Part shown: one piece after another, positions 26,116 to 35,798 of the stretch
Numbering within the stretch: the stretch's first letter is position 1
Layout of the letters: each line of letters begins with the position of its first letter
Translations under genes and position numbers: made by a program
The notes under the pieces: generated by a model
The model's input: the letters and a program-made list of their open reading frames with translations, nothing else
The model's database searches: none
Told to the model about the DNA's origin: nothing
DNA from: Ornithodoros turicata
Lineage: Eukaryota > Arthropoda > Arachnida > Ixodida > Argasidae
Reading direction: 5' to 3'
Assembly: GCF_037126465.1 (NCBI RefSeq)
Contig: NC_088206.1
Span: 72,977,687 to 73,041,686 of the forward strand
DNA: 64,000 bases

Positions 26116-28766
26116 AATCGTGCTAGAATTGAACGTAGTCTTGAAGCCTTTCGGTAGTTTTACTTAGCCTTTCATTATTGCGGAATAGATATTTCTCATC
26201 GACCTTTTCTTGTAACTTTAATCAAGTCGTGGCTTAGACACTGCGTCTTCTCGACGTAGCGCGCCTACTTTCATTGTCGGAAAGTGGGAGTGAATAGGAA
26301 GAAAACCAAACGAAAACGAATTGGCCTCCCGAGCGGAATTGGGAATTGGCAACGCGAAATTTAGTCTGGAGTCAAACGGGACAGAAGAAGCTGCCTCGCC
26401 GATATGGTAAAGCCCCTATCCCTCAACTTGTACACACAGGCTCCGCTTTGGTGTCGCCCTCAGCCCACTCTTTAAACACAGGCTTGGTCGCTCTGACATC
26501 ATGTTATACTCCAGGGATGCTGTGTGAGTGGATGACAAATGTTGTCAAACCGACTCAAGTCAATCACTGCCGTTCACTATGGCACAGTCCTCCGCTCTGG
26601 GCAGACATTCTGTAACACCGTCTTCTGGATTTTCTGCGAGACCTCCTTTAGCCCTGATGTGCGGCTTCGCTATTGTCCCCTTCATTGTAAACTTGCAATG
26701 GCGCGTCGGCACTGTGGTTGTGGACCACAACCCAGGAGGCGAATTTCATCATCATTACTTTTCCATCCTTTATTGTTGCTGTTAGTCTTGAGTGAGAACT
26801 TTAATGCGGGTATTTTCCCGCGTTTTCCCAACTCAAGTTCACCGGATGTAGAATCTGGTGTCGTAGATGTGTCTGACCTCTCGTCCTTGACACAAGGGCG
26901 TACCTTGGCGAAGGTCTCAGGATATTGGATTCTGTGTGTCTGTCCACACACCTAAATGTAGGAGTAACCAACGCGAACGATCTGAACATGTAGGTACTGG
27001 GAGGACGCGTACAGTGGGCGCTGCTCTTATAGACGCCACGAGCTATGGCGGGTAAATGCAAAAGGAGGTTATTTACATTCATGCGAAGCTCAATTCCATG
27101 TTCTACAGCGAGGCAATAGACGAGCAGAAAAATCTGCGTCGCCAATAGCGAAACTGATCTGGTGCCACGCTTGCGGGCAATGTCGACCATCGCGTGCATC
27201 CTGGGCGGGAACTGGAACAGGAAAGCATCTGAGGAAAACCTAGGGAAAACGCACAGCTGGGTTCGAATCCTGCTCGGACGTCACAGCAGGCATCCCGGAG
27301 GCCTCGGGAGAAGTCACGTGCTTACTAGGGCCAATGGGAATGGCTCTTCTGACGTCAGAGCTAGAGTTCGTTCGAGGGTTTCTTGTCTATTCTTTTCGTG
27401 TCGAGCCGCGTGTACCATGTTATCGCTTAGTGTATGAGATGCACTGTAGGATATTTTCTCATGTTTTCGCGAGGCAGCCGATACCAGAAAATGAACGCAG
27501 CATAGGCTGCCAGGAGAAAATTCACTTTAATTAGAGTGCGAATTTTGACAGAAATAGTTTAAGCTTTCAAGCAATTTCAGCGAACAATAATTCTACTCAA
27601 ATTGAGTTATAATGAAGCGTAGATTGTGTGGAGGAAATGCGCTTTTAATGAAGCGAACCTCGCAGTTTTGAGACATTTTTAGCGAAAAGGGCCTCGAAGG
27701 ACATCGCACCCATGCCGTTTGAACAACAACTCCGCATCATGCTCCGAAAAACACAGAAGAAAAGGAAAAATAGCAGGAAGCCTTGTCACGGAGACACCTT
27801 TACGTCCTCACCCTCTGGTTACAAAAGATCTAACTGCAATGTATTGACGTCAAACGGGCCAAAGAAAAGCAGCCTTTGCGTTCCGCTTTCATTGGCCCAG
27901 TCGTCAAAGTGGCCCTTAGTGGGCAGACGACGGGGGTCGTAAAAGCCAAATAGCCGGCAGATGGCACCACAAAAGAAAATATCACTATATGTGGCCGTAT
28001 TGGACATTTCAGCTTTGTACGGTACGTTACCTCAACCTTAGCTTTTCGAATACCAAACGGATCCCCGATTTTTCGTTCTCGATGGGTGGATTCCTGACAT
28101 TCAATAGATTTGCTTGGATTGTATTCAATCGACACATTTGCTCAACGCTAAGTGATATAAATGTTCATCCAATTTGTATGCGTAGTACAATACAGGTGTG
28201 TGGGCGCGAGCCCTTATCCTCTTAAATTCCAACCACATGCCCTCGTGTATTTTGCCACCATTAAAAGCCTCGTTGAGCCAACTTCCTGAAAAACATGGCT
28301 CTCTATAATACTCCCTTATCGCTCTTCCATTTTCACTCTCTTCTCTTATCAGCTCTGTCCCTAAACAGCTTCGTCTTCTTTGTGTTCAAGAGACACTCGA
28401 GATCGACGTCTGGCCACTTTGCGTTTCATAAACAACCTCAAAGTGCGGGGAATGTTTAAGTGCTCCTCCTCTCCTCTTCCCCTTGACACTCGCTCACCCA
28501 AAAGGGTTAAAGAAATACGTACCTACCATCTTGTCAATTGAATTACTATAAGTTCGACGACGTTCAGTGTTACGTCCGACGTGCGCCCACTACGACGCAA
28601 AATAAGTAAAAACGCGAAAAATAATTAAAATACTTATTTTTCTTAACACTTCCTTCTCTCTCCCACCAAAAAGACGGGTATGCCGAAGTAACTCTATAGT
28701 TTGCTGCGTCTAATCTAATCTCCTTCGCGGCGGTTATGTTTACTATTATCTGAGAGGGGAAAAAAA
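26116..28766. other. no gene recognised
   Basis: Short open frames occur on both strands, but none shows a known domain, convincing splice borders or a secretion signal. Apart from the SINE-like piece at 27185-27285 nothing is supported. Confidence 0.4.
27185..27285. mobile_element. SINE body fragment
   Basis: GCATCCTGGGCGGGAACTG, then GAGGAAAACCTAGGGAAAAC and GGGTTCGAATCC correspond to the body of the SINE at 49056-49341, read in the same plus-strand direction. Diverged and truncated. Confidence 0.45.
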
Positions 28767-29102
28767 GTGCCTATACGGTCGGCTGACCATATACCTTTAA
28801 GAAAAAGAATGAGTTTTGCATTATGCGTATGCGTATTACGTGTATCATGCATGCGCCCGGCATCGGGATATTTACCTTCGCCAGCTTTAATATTCGAAGA
28901 AAAAACAAAACAAAAAAGGGCTATGGAAAAATTTTTTCGTTTTCAGAGGAAAAAATGTCCGGCAAATTGTAAATGCGTACATGGATCATTGAACTGTCCG
29001 CGTTTCATTGAATTCCTAGCTTTTTATGCTCCTGTAAGACGACTCAGACATCATTTGCCTGATAGACCGCAATGGCAAAGATCAAATAATCAGATGGCCT
29101 GA
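28767..29102 (+). CDS. weak candidate: small ORF/exon with LRRNT-like cysteine pattern
   Basis: Inside a 111-codon frame, 28947-29033 is bordered by a good acceptor (TTCGTTTTCAG) and a consensus donor (GTAAGA), phase 0 on both sides. It encodes KKCPANCKCVHGSLNCPRF. The spacing C-x3-C-x-C-x6-C is that of the cysteine cap before leucine-rich repeats (LRRNT). No leucine-rich repeats follow nearby, the DNA is AT-rich, and no partner exons were found. It may be a stray or decayed exon, or chance. No function is proposed. Confidence 0.2.
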   Translation: MPIRSADHIPLRKRMSFALCVCVLRVSCMRPASGYLPSPALIFEEKTKQKRAMEKFFRFQRKKCPANCKCVHGSLNCPRFIEFLAFYAPVRRLRHHLPDRPQWQRSNNQMA

Positions 29103-29644
29103 TGCAGACGTAGTTATATTCGTTTCTCTTACTTGTAGATCTGAATGCTAACTAACACTGTGTAAAAGAATTATTTGTTTTGTTGTTTCCTTCATTCATC
29201 CTGCTTTGGCTTCCACGGGAAGCTAGTGGTACGAATAAATAAAATAAATTAGTAGACGATTAGTAGACGAAGTATTAAAATAGATTAGTAGAGTGTGGTT
29301 TTATGCTTTTTCTTTCTGTTGTACCATTTAAAGCAGGTCATGTGCTTTGTAGGGCAACTTAATAAAAAGAAATGCAATGAAAGTAAGTTCGAATTAAGGT
29401 TTGAACGATCCAATGAATTTTTGAACCGCAAGTCTGCACTGCAATTCAATTTCAATTTTCAGCCTACCAAGAGCAATTCCCATCTGTCAACTATTGCCAG
29501 TTTTGGTGCCACAGTCCGTGTTCAGGGAGTACAAGACACTTACATAAACCTTGGATTATAAATTGATTAATGACTTTAACTCGCGTGAATTAAAAATCCT
29601 TCTTTTCACATTTCGATAGATTACGAGACGAAGGACACAGAAAA

Positions 29645-29795
29645 GAAGGGACCAGCTCCCGTGGCATAGTGGTTAAGATAATCGCTTTCCACGCCTCCGC
29701 TGTACGCACGTCACCGGCTGTGTTGTTGGAGGTTTTCATAGCCGCCATCTCCGCTCATAGCGACAGTTGCTTCGCGGCGCTAACATAGAACTAAA
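29645..29795 (+). mobile_element. tRNA-derived SINE copy
   Basis: It starts AGCTCCCGTGGCATAGTGG (tRNA-like box A) and ends CGACAGTTGCTTCGCGGCGC followed by an A-rich tail. This is the same family as the copy at 2798-2892 but with more of the central region. Confidence 0.6.
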
Positions 29796-30761
29796 GAAAA
29801 TAGGGGACCCTTTTTCTGTGTCCCTCGTCTCGGGGTTTCTTCAGTATCAGCATCGATAAATTATTTTGCACCTCTTCGTGGTACATATGTGCAGCAACCG
29901 GCCGTACCAATTAACTATGCCCGGAACAAGCTTTTTAATCGTCAATTAATAAATTGGCCCAATGTATTTATACCAGTATAACAAGTGGGGAAACTGTAAG
30001 CGTCTGCGGACTCGCGAAAAAAGTGCTTTCAGTTATTTAATCGCCAAGTTCGAGAGACTTTGGAGCTCTATCAGTATTTAGGAAAAAACCTAAAACTGAT
30101 TTATTTTTATTTTTTTTGACAGTCGCGCACGATGAACCCTATTTTGCATATACGTTCGTTGCGATTGTTATATATTTGTTGTTATATATATGTTATATAT
30201 ATATTTGTTATATATATTGTTATATGTTTGTTGTGATTGTAGTTTTTGGGACTGTGACGTTCTTTTCTTTGTTTTCATCAGTGCTCGCCTTGGACGCAGT
30301 TTTGTTGGCCCTGGAAGTGGGGGGGGGGCGAAAAAAATAAGCAAATTTTTTATTCCCTAGTAAAAATGAGTATGCGTTTGTTCAGCTTCAGGAAACCGCA
30401 TCGGCGGCACATCTTATACTTACTCAAAAGTTTATTTATTTAATTTTCCTTTTTGTACCTGACGCAAAGCAAGCATTGTAGGGAAACAACTGGCGTCCCC
30501 TAGTGGCCCTTTACTTCCCTAAGCCAGACGGCCGGCTAAAGTGCGTTGAACGGAGTAGACCAGGTGTTCAAACCGAATAAAGTGTTTTTGTCTACCTACG
30601 CTACAAGCTTCGGTTTCCGTCGCCCCTCGTGACGTAGTCGGGAGGCGTGGCTTCGATCTCCGCCAATCGTGAACCGCCACTATGAGCTACTTAAGAGAGA
30701 GAGAAAAAGGACATCGTCACAGTAGAGCACGACATTCGTGTTTGCACGACAAAGCAGGATC
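29796..30761. other. no gene recognised
   Basis: Holds an AT/TATATG simple repeat and, near 30480-30660, GC-richer sequence with AATAAA and a TACTTAAGAGAGAGA motif that could be the promoter side of the small exon at 30762. Nothing else is supported. Confidence 0.35.
30165..30232. repeat. TATATGTT-type simple repeat
   Basis: Interrupted runs of TATATA and TTGTTATATA over about 70 bases. Open frames crossing it are low-complexity artefacts. Confidence 0.7.
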
Positions 30762-30845
30762 ATGACACAGGTAAGGAAGAGGTTGCCAGACGTTTTGAAT
30801 TCTCTTAAAGGACTCCAAAGGAAGAAGGATGATTTGGTGGTTCAG
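30762..30845 (+). CDS. weak candidate first coding exon of an unrecognised gene
   Basis: An ATG at 30762 opens a basic 28-residue reading frame (MTQVRKRLPDVLNSLKGL and on). It ends at a donor-like GTGTGT at 30846. An even better donor, CAG|GTAAGG, lies at 30771, so the coding part may be only three codons. Upstream is a promoter-like stretch with CTACTTAAGAGAGAG. No acceptor exon was found downstream, and the product is not recognised. Confidence 0.25.
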
Positions 30846-31599
30846 GTGTGTCTCTACCCAATTTCCAGAACTTTAGGATAATCCTGACAGTAATTGAAAA
30901 ATTCCGAATTAAAAACTCGTCCAAATGTGGGCCCTATAAACGATATTCCATCGATGATGATTCCATCTTTGCTATCACCAACCTGTCTTTTGCAGTCATT
31001 CCGTCAGCTCATCATCAGTGTCAAGCTATATCACGCCAGGAATAATTTTCCCCTAGACTTATTCTAAGATTTGCATTCTGGTGTCACGCTAAATATTTCA
31101 TTCGCTATAGATTGGGTTCCGAGTTTTCGGAGTTTTCAAATTTTCTGAAATTCGGGGGTTAGTACGCGTCCAGGGCCGACTTCGCAAGGAAAGAAGTGTA
31201 AGAGTGACCGAGACCTCACGATATAGCGCACGGATGTTTCACTACCCAGAGCTATTGAAGTAAAAACGAGCGTATTTGTACAAATTGTGAATGGTGCCCA
31301 GGCTCAAAATGAGTAGCAGCTGTGACGTACACAGAACTGTTCTGTGCCAAACTAGCCCAGTGCCCGGGGACAGGGTCGATGATGCATAGAACAGATGGGA
31401 CAAGTGTGTGTACAAGTATTCTCCTTTCGGGCCATTCATGCGTGGATCAGTTTGAAGTCGAAAAGTAGGTGTGGAAGGAAGGGGACAAAGGAAGAAGGAA
31501 ACGGGAAAAACCGTAAGACCGCCACGTGGGCCTTGGAAGCATAGGAGTTAGTCGGATAAATCCGATTTTTTTGCAAAAAAAAAAAAAAAAACAGCGGAG

Positions 31600-31758
31600 G
31601 GAGTTTGTCCGAGTGGTCATAATGCGGAAGTGTCATATTAACGGGAGGGATTTGCGGAGGTTTCACTGCATTGTTCCCCAAGAGTATGGTCGTAAAGCAG
31701 AGGTTTCACTGCGCGTATGTCAGATTATCGGGGGTCATATTAACGAGGGTTCACTGTA
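31600..31758. mobile_element. DNA transposon/MITE end fragment
   Basis: The right edge, read on the minus strand, begins TACAGTGAACCCTCGTTAAT and continues ATGACCCCCGATAAT. The phrases CATATTAACG and GAGGTTTCACTG each occur more than once within it. Starts of the TACAGT-GAACCTCGTTA kind are common ends of arthropod cut-and-paste elements. The left end was not found, so the limits are approximate. Confidence 0.4.
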
Positions 31759-32612
31759 TTAGGAAGACGACCTTGCCTGGGGCCAGTAATGTCGCTCTGA
31801 AGTAAAAGTGGAATCTGAGCACTCGTTGCGGGCAACGTTGGGCGTTTGCGACTTTGCAATAAGGCTGTTTGTTAGATAGCGCGCGGGGTGTGCAGTGACG
31901 TGATTGGCCTAAGCCACTTTGGAGCGCCTTCTGGAGCAGGAACGCTTTTCTTTTTTACTTGAGTCCCGCGGTATAAATGATCCTAGCCGGTTAGGTATTT
32001 ATCTGTTCTTTTTCTTTTTCTACTTTCCCAAAGTAATTGCTAAATTATTCCCCCAGATGTGTTATTTTATCCCTGTTTTGGAACCCTCTATTTATTTGAG
32101 ACTGCATCACATCAGGCCCGTCCTCTGAGTCCCCATTTGACTTCGCGTGTTCCTTATTATAAATTAAATATTTTGATTCGTCGATTGAAACAGTTAAAGA
32201 AAATGCCAAAGCTAGCTTACTGGTGGGAAAGTATTGTGTGTGTTTTTAAAACTATGACATCTTTTTAGTTATTTCCGCGCTCAGTTGGTCCACTGTGCTT
32301 CCACATAGTGCTAGAACCACAACGTGTTCAATATTTATTTCACGTTTCCCGTTCCACAACACCAACTCATTGAATGTCTATTAAGAGCGTTATCGCAACC
32401 TCTTACGTTATCGCGTTAGTGACGTCATATGACGCCAGCGATAAGTTACGAGAACACAGCACGGAAACACCGCAATGGTTTAAAAACTGAAAGAAAGCGC
32501 GATAGCGATCGGAATTGCATCTTCCATCCTGTCATATTCCTAATCCTTCCGGTGATCCTAATATTCCGGAGATCTTATCGCTATCGCTTTACGATTGGCT
32601 AGCCGCAACAGA

Positions 32613-32635
32613 CCCATAAGCAAACTGCTTATGGG
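32613..32635. repeat. perfect 10 bp hairpin
   Basis: CCCATAAGCA at 32613-32622 and TGCTTATGGG at 32626-32635 pair perfectly round a 3-base loop. No T run follows, and the function is unknown. Confidence 0.6.
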
Positions 32636-33456
32636 CCTTCAAACAATGTATGTCAGGAAACGGTTTCCTAGCAGCAGGATACCGGATTAGCGCTTGCAAA
32701 ACAGGAACGAAACTGTACGCATAGGAGACGCGGCTACTGTCCCGCGGAGACTTGCGCTGCCCGGGGAGGACCTCGACATTCCCGGTTGCGAACGTTCCCG
32801 ATCTCGAAATTCATGGTCTCAAACAAAGAAAGTCTAGAAGGTTGCTTCGTCAGATTATATGCCGTTAGTACCGGCGTCTACTTTCCGCCTTCCCCGTATT
32901 TTTGCTCCCCGAAAGTTGTCATTCTATAGTCTCAAGAGTTTCCCTTATGCTTGACACGGTATTAAACGGAGGGCGAAACCTTTCTCGCCTCCTCAGCCAT
33001 CATATCCTGCTCACGAAACGTTTGTGCTCTCACATTCGTCCACTAAATCTATAGTGTCTCTCTCAACAATTAGGACAAACACGCCATAATTTCCAAGGAC
33101 GGAAGTCGATGTCAGTGAGCGCAGGTAATCCTCGGCCTGTTTTTAACGGACCCATTGGAACCTACGGAGCTCGATTGCTCTCAGGTTCAAATTTTGGCAA
33201 TGTGGAACTGGAGCCTCCTTTACTGGGTAGCGTCTTGCAGGTCGAGCCTACCGGACCGGCGCTCATCTAAGGGGGAGACTCCATCATAAATTTCTGTATT
33301 CACGTGATGTTTAATTGACCCCAGGGAGGAAATCCACACCCAGAGAAAAGAGCTTTTGTATGCATTGAATGGCCGTTTACTGAATACTCTCTCTTTTTCA
33401 ATGAACAGCCGTCCGTCCAAGCGCTGCTCCTTCTCTCTCTGTTCCTGCCCCCTGCA

Positions 33457-33723
33457 ATGTCCCGTACGACCACCGTTCGTGGTCCACCACCCAGCCTTCT
33501 GAGTCAGGACCTCGACTGGGACACCAGCAGCGAACTGGGTCGACGTTCTCAGTCCATCGAGCAGGTGGGCGTGGATGAATGTCCCAGCAACGCCATCGTA
33601 CGCGAGACATGTCAAGTGTGCGTCAAGATCGCCAAGATGTTCGAGATCTACCCTGCGTGTTGCAGGAACAAACGCAACGCGCGACACTGGTGCGAATTAT
33701 GGCTCGCTTATGGACTCAACTGA
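33457..33723 (+). CDS. candidate terminal exon of a six-cysteine secreted peptide
   Basis: The frame ends ...WCELWLAYGLN-stop and has cysteines spaced C-x9-C-x2-C-x12-CC-x9-C, the compact pattern of a disulphide-bonded peptide. The coding part probably starts either at the ATG 33457 or, more likely, at an acceptor-like CTGAGTCAG ending at 33507 (phase 0). There is no signal peptide in this piece; one would have to come from an upstream exon, not found here. Composition is more GC-rich and codon-like than its surroundings. I recall small arthropod neuropeptide-like precursors with a C..C/CC/WC tail but cannot name a family. Alternative: chance ORF. Confidence 0.45.
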   Translation: MSRTTTVRGPPPSLLSQDLDWDTSSELGRRSQSIEQVGVDECPSNAIVRETCQVCVKIAKMFEIYPACCRNKRNARHWCELWLAYGLN

Positions 33724-34448
33724 ACATGTCACTCCTAGAAGACAACAGAGGTCGTCTTTCACTTGCAAAGTTCAATTGGGTTCCAACTCCATCGTGAACG
33801 CTACGGTCACGTAGGTCGTTTCCAGGGAATGCACATATAATGACATGGCACAAAAATGACACTTGTTTTGCCCAATGAGTTTGTTCGCTTTTTCCAGGCA
33901 GTAAAAAGACCAACGTTAAATATTAATGTAAAAAACGCAACTTGAAAGTTGTCAACTGATAAGTGTTTTACGAGCTCGTTGATTTTTCGCACTAAAAGGG
34001 ACGGCACATTTTGTGAACCTTTCATTTCCTGTTAGTTTCAGCTTCGAGGCGGCCATATTTGTTTGTTGACGGCGTGCTCGGAACCTGTATATCTTCACGC
34101 TGTTTTTAAACAGTTTTTAAAAGTAGAAAAATCTTTGTACGATTTTATGCAGTCGTTACTTCCGAATGGCATTCTTGTTTTCGCTCTACGGAGCAGGAAC
34201 GTGTGCGACGATCGAGGATTGAAACCGTGACTCCGATAGTGGTTACAATTCCACGTAAAGTCATTGCTTCCTAAACTGCCTGCTCTATACCTTGTGGTTG
34301 CAGAACCCTTATTTTGGGGGCTGGCACAGTTTATTTATTAAAGTCACCGTGGGACTTTTTTCAAAATAAACATTCGCTATTTGCGCACTTTTAATACTTT
34401 TCTGGATGCAATGTCTGCACCGCGGAGCAGCAGTGGTCGTGCACGAAG

Positions 34449-34515
34449 GGGTTAGTGTGTGTCCTGGGACGGCTTCATAGGGAACTGTGTCGACATCCCC
34501 GAGAGAATGCTCAGC
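34449..34515. mobile_element. SINE body fragment
   Basis: GGGGTTAGTGTGTGTCCTGG, then GGAACTGTGTCGACATCC match the body of the SINE at 49056-49341 in the same plus-strand direction. Confidence 0.5.
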
Positions 34516-34834
34516 ATTGCCCAATGTATGCGTGTAGAATGCATCGTACACATGGGACAACCAATAGTTGGGTGCGAGAAACGCAAAAGGTTCGTTTATT
34601 ATGTCTCGCACATGCTCATTAGGCTTCAAGCTAGAACTGCAGAACCCCTTTTTATGTTAGTCGGCCCTATACCTGACATAACACGGACAATGACTGGTTG
34701 GTCGGTATAAAAAGAAAGATATGGCGCGTACAATATGGATTGAAAGCAATCCTGGATGGATAGAAAGCAGTTTCTTTGTCGGAGCGCGTAGTGGGGGAGG
34801 AGGGAGAGGGAAATTCAATGTATAAACTGACGTT

Positions 34835-34881
34835 TTGGGGGGTGGTAAACCCCCCCCCCCCTTCCCTTGGATCCGCCACTG
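34835..34881. mobile_element. end of a C-rich MITE (GTGGCGGATCC type)
   Basis: The right boundary, read on the minus strand, starts CAGTGGCGGATCCAAGGG, followed by a G homopolymer. It resembles the terminal repeat of the complete MITE at 4526-4676. No matching left end or octamer duplication was found, so this copy is truncated or its partner is diverged. Confidence 0.5.
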
Positions 34882-35798
34882 ACGGAGAGGCGATGACGGT
34901 GGCCTCTCTCCATGGCGGCGCCGGTGGAACTGAGGCCGGTGCTCCAGGCGCGTGGCCATCTCCGTCGTTGTCCACGGCCCGCTATACAGTGCTCCCCCCT
35001 CAGACGCTGCGAGAAAGAAGAACGAATAACCACGTCTACACTGGAGGGTGAGAGCAAGAGCGGCCGTGGATGACGCGCACTACTGGACATGTCCACGGCA
35101 CGGCAGGCCTCTTCAGTTCTTCTATGAAAAGCAGTAACATATGACGAATCTTTTGATTGACGTGTAAGGACAGAGTGCATGGAGGACGCACACAGGAAGG
35201 ACGTGTAAAAGCGCGGTGTCTCGGTTTTCCCGTCCTGGTATTCGTTGGCTAAAAATACCAAAATCCCAGTACTAAAAGAAAAAAAAAACAAAGACCCGTG
35301 GTTCCCAACGCAACCTACGACTGCCGACGGTTTCAAAGCCACCACGGGTGCAACGACCGCTTCCTGCATATTAGTGCTAGATGAAGCAAGCAACGCCGCA
35401 GTTTCATCGGTCGGCCGGAGCAATTAATACCTTTCAACGGTCAAACTTGCCGCCGAGTCTCGAACTCGAGTGGATCATTATTTTCGGAGCATATTCGCAA
35501 CTCTTGTGGCCATGGCGTTTCGTGCGGTATTACGAATAAAAATACGTGTACGTTGCTGAGAAATTAATCTCGTCCGAAGGTAAGCACGCACTGGAAGTCT
35601 GGGGCCACGCTGTACCGTCCGCGCTCGTCTTCTCCACAATTCCCTCGCACGCCATGTTTAGTCCCTTGGGGGGATGAAGGCCAGAAGAAAGAAGACGTGT
35701 TGAGGACGAAGAAGAAGGAACCTCTGCACGTTAGGAGAAATGTGTTAGGCGTGGCGGAATATAGTCGATGTGAGCTAGTCCTTTGGACCATCGAAGCC

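Larger units (their letters stand above)
30846..33456. other. no gene recognised; transposon debris
   Basis: Short frames only. A DNA-transposon end lies at 31600-31758 and a small perfect hairpin at 32613-32635. A SINE-body fragment (GGGGGTTAGTACGCGTCC) lies near 31155. Confidence 0.4.
33724..35798. other. no gene recognised; SINE and MITE fragments
   Basis: Contains a SINE-body fragment (34449-34515) and one end of a C-rich MITE (to 34881). A 202-codon minus-strand frame (34815-35423) runs into the transposon end and shows no domain. The 5' UTR and promoter of the gene starting at 35799 must lie at the right side. Confidence 0.4.

Noticed and set aside
34667..35423. Overlapping minus-strand frames with a G/P-rich end, possibly an exon interrupted by a transposon.
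   Set aside because: The best frame begins with GTG rather than ATG, the G/P-rich part is the MITE homopolymer, and no splice partner was found.
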